From assembly GCF_030815405.1 (NCBI RefSeq), contig NZ_JAUSWX010000001.1, forward strand, positions 1,674,001 through 1,738,000: a stretch of DNA of 64,000 bases, written 5' to 3'. This document shows positions 14,466 through 23,780 of the stretch, one piece after another. This DNA is from Agromyces albus (GTDB lineage Bacteria > Actinomycetota > Actinomycetes > Actinomycetales > Microbacteriaceae). Numbering within the stretch: the stretch's first letter is position 1; each line of letters opens with the position of its first letter. The notes under the pieces were generated by a model, which saw only the letters and a program-made list of their open reading frames with translations, was not told the DNA's origin and ran no database searches. The translations under genes and the position numbers were made by a program.

Positions 14466-15398
14466 ATGATCGGCATCGAGGGATTCGTCGGCCAGATCTT
14501 CGTCATCGCGCTGCTGATCGTCGTCGGGATCTTCGTATTGGTCGTGCTGGTTCGCGCGATCCGCATCATCCCGCAGGCATACGCCGGCGTCGTCGAGCGG
14601 CTCGGCCGCTATCACAAGACCCTCATGCCGGGCTTGAACATCCTCGTGCCGTTCATCGATCGCGTGCGTCCGCTCGTCGACATGCGTGAGACCGTCGTCT
14701 CGTTCCCTCCACAGCCGGTCATCACCGAAGACAACCTGGTCGTGTCGATCGATACCGTCGTCTACTTCCAGGTCACGGATGCCAGGGCTGCGACGTATGA
14801 GATCGCGAACTATCTCGGTGCGGTCGAACAGCTGACCACCACGACGCTCCGAAACGTCGTCGGCGGATTGAATCTCGAAGAGGCGCTCACGTCACGCGAC
14901 AACATCAACGGGCAGCTTCGCGTCGTGCTCGATGAAGCCACCGGCAAGTGGGGCATCCGCGTCTCCCGTGTCGAGCTCAAGGCGATCGACCCGCCCCACT
15001 CGATTCAGGACTCGATGGAGAAGCAGATGCGCGCCGAGCGCGACCGCCGCGCACTGATCCTCACTGCGGAGGGAACCAAGCAGTCTGCGATCCTCACCGC
15101 CGAGGGTGCCCGTCAGGCCGCGATCCTCGAGGCCGAGGGGTATGCGCAAGCGGCCGTGCTTCGGGCGCAGGGTGAGGCGGAGGCGATCCTCAAGGTCTTC
15201 GAGGCCATTCACAAGGGCGACCCCGATCCCAAGCTCCTCGCCTACCAATACCTGCAGACGCTCCCCCAGATCGCGCAGGGCGAGTCGAACAAGCTCTGGA
15301 TCGTGCCGAGCGAGCTCACCGAGGCGCTGAAGGGCATCGGGCGGGCGTTCGTGCCGCCGCAGGCCGGCCCGAACGACCCAGCGCCGCCGCGGAGCTGA
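14466..15398 (+). CDS. SPFH/band-7 family protein (stomatin/QmcA-like)
   Basis: A 310-residue membrane-anchored SPFH protein. It has one N-terminal helix (IFVIALLIVVGIFVLVVLVR) followed by the band-7 domain (IRIIPQAYAGVVERLGRYHK, LPxxQPVITEDNLVVSIDTV-like core, TLRNVVGGLNLEEALTSRDN). A long Ala/Glu-rich coiled coil follows (ILTAEGTKQSAILTAEGARQ), then a Pro-rich end. Such proteins assemble into ring-like membrane scaffolds and pair with NfeD proteins, two of which are encoded just upstream. The ATG at 14466 follows GAGGAG. Confidence 0.92.
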   Translation: MIGIEGFVGQIFVIALLIVVGIFVLVVLVRAIRIIPQAYAGVVERLGRYHKTLMPGLNILVPFIDRVRPLVDMRETVVSFPPQPVITEDNLVVSIDTVVYFQVTDARAATYEIANYLGAVEQLTTTTLRNVVGGLNLEEALTSRDNINGQLRVVLDEATGKWGIRVSRVELKAIDPPHSIQDSMEKQMRAERDRRALILTAEGTKQSAILTAEGARQAAILEAEGYAQAAVLRAQGEAEAILKVFEAIHKGDPDPKLLAYQYLQTLPQIAQGESNKLWIVPSELTEALKGIGRAFVPPQAGPNDPAPPRS

Positions 15399-15406
15399 CG
15401 TCGCGC

Positions 15407-16162
15407 GTGGCCTCCACGTACTTCGAACCACCGGGGCCGCGGGTGCTCGCTCATCGCGGCTTCGCGGTCGACGCGCCTGAGAACACGCTCCTCGCGTTCG
15501 AGAATGCGGTCGCCATCGGTGTGCAGTACATCGAGACCGACGTGCATGTCAGTCGCGACGAAATGGCGGTCGTCGCGCATGACCCATCGCTCCAGCGCGT
15601 CGCCGGTCGAGACATCGCGGTGGCGCAACTCGCGATGGCCGAGCTCGGCCGAGTCGACCTCGGTCGAGGTCAGAGCTTCTGCTCGCTCGAAGAGGCACTC
15701 GACGCCTTCCCCGAGACGCGTTTCAACATCGATGTGAAAGTCGAGCGGGCGGTCGAGCCCGTGGTCTCTGCGGTGAAGCGCACCGGAGCCGAGTCGCGCG
15801 TGCTGCTGACGAGTTTCTCCGAGCGGCGCCGGCTCCGGCTCGCGTCGCTCGTGCCCGGCGTCGCCACGTCGGCGGGCAGCGCCGGGGTCATCCGTGCCCG
15901 CGTCGCCGCATTCGCCGGGCCGGAGGCTCGACTCATTCGCGCGCTGCGCGGTGCCGGCGCCCTGCAGATTCCCGAGCGCTCGGGCAGGGTTCGGCTCGTC
16001 ACCGCCCGCTTCGTGGCGGCGGTCCAACGCGCCGGCAGCGAGGTGCACGTGTGGACGGTCAACGACGGTGCGGACATGGCGCGATTGCTCGATCTCGGCA
16101 TCGACGGACTCGTCACCGATCGCGCGGACCTCGCGCTCGACGTCGTCGCCTCTCGAAGCTGA
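15407..16162 (+). CDS. glycerophosphodiester phosphodiesterase
   Basis: A 251-residue GDPD-fold enzyme that hydrolyses glycerophosphodiesters to glycerol-3-phosphate and an alcohol. Catalytic features are visible: LAHRGFAVDAPENTLLAFEN (the HRG...PENT signature), then ETDVHVSRDEMAVVAHD with the metal-binding E-x-D and the second catalytic His. Later come FNIDVK and VHVWTVND. No signal peptide, so cytosolic. The GTG at 15407 lies 8 bp after the SPFH stop, so it may be read through from that operon. Confidence 0.92.
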   Translation: MASTYFEPPGPRVLAHRGFAVDAPENTLLAFENAVAIGVQYIETDVHVSRDEMAVVAHDPSLQRVAGRDIAVAQLAMAELGRVDLGRGQSFCSLEEALDAFPETRFNIDVKVERAVEPVVSAVKRTGAESRVLLTSFSERRRLRLASLVPGVATSAGSAGVIRARVAAFAGPEARLIRALRGAGALQIPERSGRVRLVTARFVAAVQRAGSEVHVWTVNDGADMARLLDLGIDGLVTDRADLALDVVASRS

Positions 16163-16247
16163 GAATTCCCCGGCAATCCATCAGCCCGCGGGAAGGGAAT
16201 GCCCAGCTTGATCGTCTATACCTAGAGAGGATCGAGAGGAGTACGCC

Positions 16248-16613
16248 ATGGCGGACAGGAGCCTTCGGGGCATGCGAATCGGCGCCCAGAGCCTGCAGAG
16301 TGAGGACGGCGTCGTCTTCGCCGACCGTGCAGACTACACCTACCGTTGCGAGGTGTGCGGCCGCGAGACGGTGATGACGTTCTCGACCGAGGCTGAGCTC
16401 CCCGAGACCTGGGAGTGTCGCTTCTGCGGTGCAGCCGCGACGCTGCTCGTCGACTCGAAGCCGGTCGAGATCGACCGTTCGGGTGAGAAGGTCGCCCGAA
16501 CCCACTGGGACATGCTGCTCGAGCGCCGCACGCGCGCCGAGCTCGAAGAGTTGCTCGAGGAGCGGCTCAACTACCTGCGAGCCCGTCGGGGTCAGCAGAA
16601 GATCGGCGCGTAG
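16248..16613 (+). CDS. rbpA: RNA polymerase-binding protein RbpA
   Basis: A 121-residue RbpA, the essential actinobacterial transcription factor that binds RNA polymerase and group 1/2 sigma factors and stabilises the open complex. Seen: the N-terminal tail (SLRGMRIGAQSLQSEDGV), the central zinc-ribbon-like domain with C34-x2-C37 and C57-x2-C60, the basic linker and the C-terminal sigma-interacting helices (RTHWDMLLERRTRAELEELL). Start by GAGAGGAG upstream of ATG 16248. Its 3' end overlaps the convergent lnt gene by 47 bp. Confidence 0.97.
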   Translation: MADRSLRGMRIGAQSLQSEDGVVFADRADYTYRCEVCGRETVMTFSTEAELPETWECRFCGAAATLLVDSKPVEIDRSGEKVARTHWDMLLERRTRAELEELLEERLNYLRARRGQQKIGA

Positions 16614-18153
16614 ACGCGAACCACGCCGCGGCAGCTCGCCGTTTCGCGAGGGCTGCCGCGGCGACCAGCCCGCCCAGCGCGCTGATGATGACGAGGAACG
16701 GGATGCCGCCGCCCATCGCGACCGCGGGCGTCAGGCCTTCACGAAGCTCGACCTCGGTCACCATCGCCCCCGGCTTGTAGGCGGGCAGTAAGTCGATGGT
16801 GCGCCCCGACGGATCGATCACCTGGCTCGTGCCGACGGTCGAGATGTTCACGACGGAGCGCCCGGTCTCGATCGCACGGAGCCGCGCGATCGCCAACTGC
16901 TGTTGGTTCTCGTCGGTGTTGCGGAAGTCGGCGTTGTTGGTCTGGAACATGTAGAGCTCGGCACCCTCGCGCGCCCCTTGCCAGATGAGCTCGTCGTAGA
17001 TCACGTCGAAGCAGATCGCAAGTCCGGTCACGGCATCGCCGAGATCGAAAACGGGCGGGTTGGTGCCTGGGGTGTAGCCGCGCTGGATCAGCCCGACGAG
17101 GTCGGGGGCGAGCGATTCGTAGAACCACCGATCCGGGATGTACTCCCCGAAGGGCACTGGGTTGCGCTTGTCGTAGCTCGCGACCGCCCCCTCCCCTGCG
17201 CGCCAGAGCAGGGAGGTGTTGAAGAACTTCTCGTCGATGCTCGTCACGGTATTGAGGATGACGGGAGCATCGAGGCGCTCGCTCAGCGAATCGAAGATGC
17301 GCGCGGCCTCCGTGCTTCGCATGGGATCGACGTCTGAGCCACCCTCGGGCCACAGGAGCACGTCGACTCCCGACTCATCGAGGATCGGTTCGGTCGCCTC
17401 GAGCTGCGCGGCGAGGACGCCTCCGGGTGACCGTTCGTCGAAGTATCCGGCAGGCCCGTCGCCCTGCACGCTCGCCACCGTGAGTTCTCCGTTGGGCGTC
17501 GTCGGCCACGCGGGGATCACCATCGCGATGAGGATGACCGCCGCAACCGGCACGGCGGTGCGCAGGTCGCGCCAGCCTCGCAACCGCACCCACTCGATGA
17601 GCGCGGCAACGATCGCAACCATCACGAGACTGAGCCCGGTCGAGCCGATCCAGGAGACCACGTCGGCGAACGGGCTCTCGGACTGGCTGAGCGCGGCTCG
17701 GCCCCACGGGAAGCCGCCATAGGGTATTGATCCCGTCGCAGCTTCGCGCACGCACCACAGGCCCGCGACGAGGAGCGGCAGCCACACCAGTCGCACCCAT
17801 CGCGACGGACTGGCCTGCGGCAGCCATCGGTAGGCGAGCGTGATGAGCACCGCCCCCGCCGCGACGAAGGTCGACTCGAGGAACGAGAGCGCGAGCCACG
17901 GCACGGGCCCGAGGTACAGCGAGGTCCACGACACCTGCAGCAGGTAGAACGTCAAGCCGAAGGCGAAACCCACGAGCAGCGCCGACCACGAAGAACGGCC
18001 GATCAGGCTGACGAGGGCGAGGGCGATGCCGAGGAATGCGAGCGGCCAGGCGCTCGCGCCGGGAAAGCCGAGGTCGTAGACGGCGCCGCCGGCGATTGCC
18101 ACGAGAACGGCGGCCCAAGTCGGCAGCACGGGACGCTGGAGGTTCTCGGGCAC
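16567..18153 (-). CDS. lnt: apolipoprotein N-acyltransferase
   Basis: A 528-residue Lnt, which adds the third acyl chain to lipoproteins at the outer face of the membrane. About six N-terminal membrane helices are followed by a nitrilase domain with the catalytic triad in context: E in LLWPEGGSDVD, K in ASYDKRNPVPFGEY and C in GLAICFDVIYDE. A final helix (FLVIISALGGLVAAAALAKR) closes it. The GTG at 18153 is preceded by TAGGCT (18160-18165) 6 nt upstream, so it is probably leaderless. At least two lipoproteins that could be substrates lie in this window (FKBP and GH3 genes). Confidence 0.95.
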   Translation of the reverse strand: MPENLQRPVLPTWAAVLVAIAGGAVYDLGFPGASAWPLAFLGIALALVSLIGRSSWSALLVGFAFGLTFYLLQVSWTSLYLGPVPWLALSFLESTFVAAGAVLITLAYRWLPQASPSRWVRLVWLPLLVAGLWCVREAATGSIPYGGFPWGRAALSQSESPFADVVSWIGSTGLSLVMVAIVAALIEWVRLRGWRDLRTAVPVAAVILIAMVIPAWPTTPNGELTVASVQGDGPAGYFDERSPGGVLAAQLEATEPILDESGVDVLLWPEGGSDVDPMRSTEAARIFDSLSERLDAPVILNTVTSIDEKFFNTSLLWRAGEGAVASYDKRNPVPFGEYIPDRWFYESLAPDLVGLIQRGYTPGTNPPVFDLGDAVTGLAICFDVIYDELIWQGAREGAELYMFQTNNADFRNTDENQQQLAIARLRAIETGRSVVNISTVGTSQVIDPSGRTIDLLPAYKPGAMVTEVELREGLTPAVAMGGGIPFLVIISALGGLVAAAALAKRRAAAAWFASTRRSSADPDGLAGS

Positions 18154-18183
18154 TCGTTCAGCCTAAGCGACGCGCGGGCGTGA

Positions 18184-20613
18184 TCAGCCCAGCGAGCCGT
18201 ACGCCACGACGCCGCGCCGCACCGTGTCGATCGCGGCGCGAGCGGTCGCCCCGAGCTCGGCATCGGCGACGATCGACACCTGGTCGAGCAAGTCGACCAC
18301 TTGCTTCGTGAGGCGCACGAAATCGCCCGCAGCAAGCTCGGTGTCGTCGAGCACGTTGCCGAGTGCGGCGCCGCGCGCCCACGCGTACATCGCCGACGAG
18401 AGGGCCGGCGACGGTTGCTCGCTGCCCGCGAGTCGATGTTCGCGCTCGAGCTGGTCGAGGTCGCTCCAGACGTCGAGCGTTCGCTCGAACGCCTCACGGA
18501 ATCCGGCGCGCGGCAAACGGAACTGCTCGCCGCGGTCGTCGCGGCGCGGCTCGTAGACGAGCGCCGCGGCCATTGCGGCGAGGCCTGCGGTGTCGAGACC
18601 GTCCCACAACCCGCGGCGCAGCGACTCGGCCACCAGCAGGTCACGCTCGCCATAGATGCGCTTCAGGATGCGGCCCGCCGAGGTCGACACGAGGGCGCCG
18701 TGCTTGTCGTACTCGAGGTACCGGAGGGCCTCGAGCACCTCGGCGACCCGGTCGAATCGCTTGGCGACCTGCCCGGTGCGGGTGCGGATCTGTCGCGACA
18801 ACTGCTCGTGCTCCTGCTTCAGTCGCCACCATCGTTCGGCCCACCGTGCGTGCTGCTCGCGCTCAGCGCACCCATGGCATGGGTGCCCGCGCATCGCCTT
18901 GCGTGCAGCCGTGAGCTCACGCTGCATCCGTTCGCGCTGGCCGTGCGAGGGGTTGCCTTTCGACGCCTGCCGCTCGAGCTCGCCGATGCGCCGCCGCAGT
19001 GCCGCGTACTCGCCGAAGTCGCCGAGGTGACACCGCATCGCCTCCTCGAATCCGACCATCGACTCCTCTTGCTTGCGCAGGGTGCGAGCGAGGTCGACGA
19101 CGGCGCGGTCGGCCTGGAACTGCGCGAACGAGAGCTCGAGGATCTGGCGGGTGCGCTCGCGCCCGAACTGGTCGATGAGGTTGACAGCCATGTTGTACGT
19201 CGGCTTGAAGCTCGAGTTCATCGGGTAGCTTCGTCGCGAGGCGAGCGAGGCGACCGATTCGGGGTCGAGCCCGTCGACCCACTGGATCACCGAGTGCCCC
19301 TCGACGTCGATGCCGCGCCGGCCTGCGCGGCCCGTCAGCTGGGTGTACTCCCCCGGTGTGATCGGCACTCGCGCTTCGCCGTTGAACTTCTCGAGCTTCT
19401 CGAGCACGACGGAGCGCGCCGGCATGTTGACGCCGAGCGCGAGCGTCTCGGTCGCGAACACGACCTTCAGGAGCTTCCGCTGGAAGAGGTCTTCGACGAT
19501 CTCCTTGAAGGCCGGCAGCATGCCCGCGTGGTGCGCTGCGACGCCCCGTTCGAGGCCCTCGAGCCACTCCCAGTAACCGAGCACGGCGAGATCCTCGTCG
19601 CGCAGCATCCGTGCCCGCTCCTCGACGATCGCCCTGATCTCGGCGCGTTCGTGCGATTCGGTGAGCCGGATGCCGGATTGCAGCACCTGACGAACGGCCT
19701 GGTCGCAGCCCGCCCGCGAGAAGATGAACACGATCGCCGGGAGCAGGTTCTTGCCCTGCAGGAGCGCGACCACCTCTGGCCGGTCGGCGCGCCCGCTGCC
19801 CTGGCCAGGCTGGTGGTACCGGCCACGATCGCCGCCGCGGCGGCCGCGCTCGGATCGCGCCGTGATGGAGCGGCCGCCGGCACGCGCGAGGCGCTGGAGT
19901 TCGGGGTTCACCCGATGCGTCGCCACCGGGCCTGAAGAATCGAAGAGGTCGAGCAGCTTCGCCTTCACGAGCACATGCTGCTCAAGAGGCACCGGTCGCT
20001 CCTCGGAGACGATCACGTCGGTGTCGCCGCGCACCGCCTGCAACCAGTCGCCGAATTCCTCGGCATTCGACACGGTCGCGCTCAGTGAGACGAGCCGCAC
20101 GGCCTCGGGGAGGTGGATGATCACCTCCTCCCAAACGGCACCGCGGAATCGGTCGGCGAGGTAGTGCACCTCGTCCATGACCACATACGCGAGCCGATCG
20201 AGGAGCGGCGAGTCGGCGTAGAGCATGTTGCGGAGCACCTCGGTGGTCATGACCACGATGCGCGCGCTCGAGTTGATGTTCGTGTCACCCGTGAGCAGGC
20301 CGACCTTGTCGGCACCCCACGTGTCGACGAACTCCTGGTACTTCTGGTTGCTGAGCGCCTTGATCGGCGTGGTGTAGAAGACCTTCTCGTCGCGGGCCTG
20401 CATAGCCAGGTAAAGGGCGAACTCGGCGACGATCGTCTTACCGGCACCGGTGGGCGCCGCGACGAGGACGCTGCGCCCCTCGTCGAGCGATGCGCACGAC
20501 GCGCGCTGGAACGGGTCGAGCTCGAACCGGAGCCCGGCGGCGAACTCTGCGAGCCGAGGCTGGCGGCGTTCCTGACGCGAAAGCGCGTAGCGCTCGGACG
20601 GCGAGAGGCTCAT
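18184..20613 (-). CDS. helY: Ski2/Mtr4-like DEAD/DExH-box RNA helicase HelY
   Basis: An 809-residue superfamily 2 helicase of the Ski2-like type found across actinobacteria as HelY. Motifs seen: Walker A APTGAGKT (53-60), motif II MDEVHYLAD, motif III SLSATVSNAEEF, and motif VI TGRAGRRGID. A stalk/arch-like insert and a C-terminal DSHCT-type domain (RAPRAGFREAFERTLDVW-like) complete it. The ATG at 20613 follows GGAGGGG; the GTG at 20616 abuts it. It closes the pafB-pafC-tatA-tatC-helY block. Likely function is in RNA processing or decay, by analogy. Confidence 0.94.
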   Translation of the reverse strand: MSLSPSERYALSRQERRQPRLAEFAAGLRFELDPFQRASCASLDEGRSVLVAAPTGAGKTIVAEFALYLAMQARDEKVFYTTPIKALSNQKYQEFVDTWGADKVGLLTGDTNINSSARIVVMTTEVLRNMLYADSPLLDRLAYVVMDEVHYLADRFRGAVWEEVIIHLPEAVRLVSLSATVSNAEEFGDWLQAVRGDTDVIVSEERPVPLEQHVLVKAKLLDLFDSSGPVATHRVNPELQRLARAGGRSITARSERGRRGGDRGRYHQPGQGSGRADRPEVVALLQGKNLLPAIVFIFSRAGCDQAVRQVLQSGIRLTESHERAEIRAIVEERARMLRDEDLAVLGYWEWLEGLERGVAAHHAGMLPAFKEIVEDLFQRKLLKVVFATETLALGVNMPARSVVLEKLEKFNGEARVPITPGEYTQLTGRAGRRGIDVEGHSVIQWVDGLDPESVASLASRRSYPMNSSFKPTYNMAVNLIDQFGRERTRQILELSFAQFQADRAVVDLARTLRKQEESMVGFEEAMRCHLGDFGEYAALRRRIGELERQASKGNPSHGQRERMQRELTAARKAMRGHPCHGCAEREQHARWAERWWRLKQEHEQLSRQIRTRTGQVAKRFDRVAEVLEALRYLEYDKHGALVSTSAGRILKRIYGERDLLVAESLRRGLWDGLDTAGLAAMAAALVYEPRRDDRGEQFRLPRAGFREAFERTLDVWSDLDQLEREHRLAGSEQPSPALSSAMYAWARGAALGNVLDDTELAAGDFVRLTKQVVDLLDQVSIVADAELGATARAAIDTVRRGVVAYGSLG

Positions 20614-20625
20614 CACCCCTCCAGC

Positions 20626-21423
20626 CTAGACAGCCGCCCCGAATTCGCGCGCGTTGCGCCGTTCGACACGGCGATCGTGCAAATGGGCGATGAACCACGC
20701 CGCGAAGTACAGCGCGATCATCGGGATCGCCAGCATGAACATCGACACGATGTCGGCCGACGGCGTCGCGATGGCCGTGAAAAGCACGATCACGAGGATC
20801 GCGACCCGCCACGACTTGATGATCGCCGCGGCGCTGAGAATGCCCGCGGCATTCAACAGCACGATGAAGACCGGCACGACGAAGGCGACGCCGATCGCGA
20901 CCACGAGCTTCAGGACGAAGTCGATGTACTCCTTCGCGGTCAGGAGCGACAATGCACCTTCGGGCACGAAGCCCGTCATGAGCTTGACGATGTTCGGCAG
21001 TACGAACCATCCGGCCGCACAGCCAGCGAAGAACAGCGGGATCGCCGTCGCGAAGAAGGCGAGCGTGAAGCGGCGTTCACGCTTGTTCAGCCCCGGCACG
21101 AGGAATGCGAAGATCTGGTACAGCCACACCGGGCTCGAGATCACGAGACCGAGCGTGAACGCGATCTGCAGGAGCAGGTCGAACCCGCTCGAAATCGTCG
21201 GGAAGATGATCGTCGTGTCGGAGCCCTGCGCCTCGGCCACGCGCTGCACGGGCTCCTGGATCGCGTCCCAGACGAACAGGTCGGTGAGCCACCACCCGAG
21301 ACCCGCGCCGACGACGATTGCGATCGCGGAGATGAAGAGGCGTTTGCGGAGCTCGATCAGGTGCTGACCGAGCGACATCCGCTTCTCGCGGTTCTTCTCG
21401 CCGCGATCTTTCATCGCGGTCAC
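20626..21423 (-). CDS. tatC: twin-arginine translocase subunit TatC
   Basis: A 265-residue polytopic TatC, the signal-recognising core of the Tat export pathway. Six helices are visible. The typical first segment MSLGQHLIELRKRLFISAIA contains the conserved HLxELRxR. PxxxxxIxFxL features recur in SPVWLYQIFAFLVPGLNKRE, with the conserved FxxPGLxxxE. The GTG at 21423 or the ATG at 21414 could start it. It sits 5 bp after tatA. No TatB is nearby; actinobacteria often encode tatB elsewhere. Confidence 0.97.
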   Translation of the reverse strand: MTAMKDRGEKNREKRMSLGQHLIELRKRLFISAIAIVVGAGLGWWLTDLFVWDAIQEPVQRVAEAQGSDTTIIFPTISSGFDLLLQIAFTLGLVISSPVWLYQIFAFLVPGLNKRERRFTLAFFATAIPLFFAGCAAGWFVLPNIVKLMTGFVPEGALSLLTAKEYIDFVLKLVVAIGVAFVVPVFIVLLNAAGILSAAAIIKSWRVAILVIVLFTAIATPSADIVSMFMLAIPMIALYFAAWFIAHLHDRRVERRNAREFGAAV

Positions 21424-21428
21424 CGGAG

Positions 21429-21647
21429 TCAGGACTTCTTGCCGGAATCCGGCTCTTCGGAGCTGGCCGGCGCGTCGCCTGCGGCGGGCGCTTCGCCGTC
21501 AACCTTGTCGGAGCGCACCTCGCTCTTCAGGATCTTCATCGACTGGCCGAGGCTGCGCGCGAGCGCGGGGAGCTTGGGCGCGCCGAAGAGCAGCAGGATG
21601 ACCACGAGGATGATCAGCGCGTGCCAACCAGTGAAGCCTTGCCACAT
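21429..21647 (-). CDS. tatA: twin-arginine translocase subunit TatA
   Basis: A 72-residue TatA: one N-terminal membrane helix (WHALIILVVILLLFGAPKLP), the hinge FGAPKLP, an amphipathic helix (ALARSLGQSMKILKSEV) and an acidic disordered tail. It forms the translocation pore with TatC, whose gene starts 5 bp further on. pafC lies upstream. Placement between pafC and tatC is the standard actinobacterial order. Confidence 0.97.
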   Translation of the reverse strand: MWQGFTGWHALIILVVILLLFGAPKLPALARSLGQSMKILKSEVRSDKVDGEAPAAGDAPASSEEPDSGKKS

Positions 21648-21686
21648 AAGTGTTGGTCCGTTTCTCGGAGGATGGGTGACGACAGT

Positions 21687-22706
21687 CTACCTGTCGGGGG
21701 TCTCCGCGCCGTTCTCGTCGCCGAGCGGGGGCGCCTCGCCACCATATCCCGCGAGTCCGGCGGTCGCCCACTCGGCTACGACGGCGCGCGCCTCGGCTGG
21801 TGCGACGACCGTCACGAGGCCGGGCAGGCCCGCCACGAGCCGCTTCAGCCCGTGCACGTGGGCGAGCCGGAGTGTCACCCGCATCCGCCCGTCGACCTCG
21901 ACGGATGTGGAGTCGGCGAGGTAGTCGGCGAGCAACGGAATCGTCTCGGGGGCGACATCGACGACGACGTCGAGGTCGGAGTCCGAGACCTGGAAGAGCG
22001 TGTCAGGCACCTCACGATCGGAATGGTCGTCGATCGGCACTTCGGTCACCGCGAGACCGCTCATGCGGTCGACACGGAAGTTGCGCACGTCTTCGCGCGT
22101 GTGGCAGTAGGCCTGCAGGTACCAGTCGGCGTCTTGGGAGAGGATGCGCAGCGGATCGACGCGACGGCGACCCGCCTGCCCGAGTGCGTTGCGGTAGTCG
22201 AACTCGAGCTGTCGGCCGCCGGTCACCGCGCTGCGGATCACGGCGAGCGACGAGTCGGCCTCGGTCTCGGCGACGGCGAGTCGACTTGGTGCTGCGGAGG
22301 CCCCGGCCGTGAGCTTCGCCATGAGCGAGGCGAGGGATGCGCTGCTCGCGTTCTCGGGCGAGGCAGAGAGGTACTGCAAGCCCGCGATGAGCGCGGACGC
22401 TTCGCGCGCCGAGAGCCTAGGGGCGTCGTCGATCGCGACATGGTGCACGATCACGATCACGTCGTCGTCTTCGAAGGAGTCCCAATCGATGTCGAAGAGA
22501 TCGTTCGGCTGGTAGGTGCCCGTGGCGCCCGGCAGCCCGGAAGTCGCGATGAGACGCACCGCGTCGCGGATCTCCTCTTCGGTCATCCCGAAGTGCTGGG
22601 CGGCCTCCGCCACGTCGACGACCCGCTGCTCGAGCAGGTAGGGCACGAACGAGAGCAGGAAGACGAGCTTGTCGGGTGCCTTCAGGGGCTTGGTGCGCTT
22701 GGCCAT
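21687..22706 (-). CDS. pafC: WYL-domain transcriptional regulator PafC
   Basis: A 339-residue regulator with an atypical N-terminal winged-helix (LVFLLSFVPYLLEQRVVDVA), a WYL domain (LEFDYRNALGQAGRRRVDPL, then DADWYLQAYCHTREDVRNFR) and a WCX extension. In mycobacteria PafB and PafC act together as the activator of the LexA/RecA-independent DNA damage response. Its ATG overlaps the pafB stop by 1 bp (TGATG), so the partners are made in a coupled way. Placement before tatA is typical. Confidence 0.94.
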   Translation of the reverse strand: MAKRTKPLKAPDKLVFLLSFVPYLLEQRVVDVAEAAQHFGMTEEEIRDAVRLIATSGLPGATGTYQPNDLFDIDWDSFEDDDVIVIVHHVAIDDAPRLSAREASALIAGLQYLSASPENASSASLASLMAKLTAGASAAPSRLAVAETEADSSLAVIRSAVTGGRQLEFDYRNALGQAGRRRVDPLRILSQDADWYLQAYCHTREDVRNFRVDRMSGLAVTEVPIDDHSDREVPDTLFQVSDSDLDVVVDVAPETIPLLADYLADSTSVEVDGRMRVTLRLAHVHGLKRLVAGLPGLVTVVAPAEARAVVAEWATAGLAGYGGEAPPLGDENGAETPDR

Positions 22707-23743
22707 CAGGATGCCTCCTCCACGCCGTCGCGGTGGGCCGCGGCGACGGCACGCAAGCGCTCGCGCACCGCCTCGCGCAATGACTCGGGTGAGAGCACGC
22801 GCACCTCGGGACCGTAGGCGGCGAGCTCATCGGCGAGCACCGCGGCATCCGTGTAATGGAGCCGGATGACGCCCGCGTCTTCGTCGCCCTCGACGGCTCG
22901 CTTGCCGAGGCGCACCTCGGCGTCACTGCCCGCGGTGACGGCGAGATCGGTGGAGTTCCGCAGCCGGAGCTCGTTGAGCTCGGCGATCACCCGGTCTTGG
23001 ATGCCGGCCGGCGGCGCGTCGAACGTTGAGCCAGCAACGGGCGTCACCGCTCCGATGATGCGCGAGAGCAGGAAGGTGCGAGGGCCGTCGGCATCGAGGT
23101 CGAACGCGTGCAGATGCCAGCGGTTCTCGTGCAGGACGACGGCGAGCGGGTTGACCGTGCGGAGCCTCGCCTCGGGCTCCCCCGGCTTGAAGTACCGGAA
23201 TCGCACGGTCTGGCGGCGGTCGAGCGCCTGACGGAGCGGTTCGAACGCGGCCTCCCTGACACGGAGCCTGGGCGCGTAGCCGATGACCGGGTCGCGAGGC
23301 TCGATTCCAAGTGATCGCAGCTTGGTGAGCGCGCGCTGGGAGTCGGCTGACAGGGATGCCTCGCGCCAGACCTCGGCCGCGAGGCCCAGCAGCGCGAGCT
23401 CGTCGGGCGTGAAGCGCACCTCGTCGGGCAGGTCGTACTGCCCCTTGGGGATGCGGTACCGAAGGGCCTGGTTGTCGCCGGGACGATCAGGCGACTCCAC
23501 GGTCTCGAGCGGGATGCCGAGCTCGCGGATGTCGTCTTTGTCGCGCTCGAACTGGCGCTCGAGGTTGGAGTTCTGCCCTGAGGTGTCGAAACGCTCGGCG
23601 TAGCCGCGCACCGTCGAGAGGATCTCGGCCTTCAGCAGCCCGGTCTCGGTTGCGAGCAGCGCGAGCACAAGACTGAAGAGACGATCCTCGACCGGGATCC
23701 TCGACTCGCCCTTGCCCCCTCCACTCGCCACACGTGCGATCAT
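22706..23743 (-). CDS. pafB: WYL-domain transcriptional regulator PafB
   Basis: A 345-residue partner of PafC with the same plan: HTH (RLFSLVLALLATETGLLKAE), WYL domain (VRFRYFKPGEPEARLRTVNP, HENRWHLHAFDLDADGPRTF) and a WCX domain near 260-340. The first residues of this gene sit where pafA would end in many relatives, but no pafA or proteasome genes precede it here. The ATG at 23743 is 38 bp from the FKBP gene stop, so it may be transcribed with trmI-FKBP. Confidence 0.94.
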   Translation of the reverse strand: MIARVASGGGKGESRIPVEDRLFSLVLALLATETGLLKAEILSTVRGYAERFDTSGQNSNLERQFERDKDDIRELGIPLETVESPDRPGDNQALRYRIPKGQYDLPDEVRFTPDELALLGLAAEVWREASLSADSQRALTKLRSLGIEPRDPVIGYAPRLRVREAAFEPLRQALDRRQTVRFRYFKPGEPEARLRTVNPLAVVLHENRWHLHAFDLDADGPRTFLLSRIIGAVTPVAGSTFDAPPAGIQDRVIAELNELRLRNSTDLAVTAGSDAEVRLGKRAVEGDEDAGVIRLHYTDAAVLADELAAYGPEVRVLSPESLREAVRERLRAVAAAHRDGVEEAS

Positions 23744-23780
23744 ACTGGCCCGTGGGCGACCAACGGCTCCTTGCGCGGAC

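Noticed and set aside
20113..21924. A long plus-strand frame across helY, tatC and tatA
   Set aside because: Arg/His/Asp-rich shadow of three clear genes on the minus strand.
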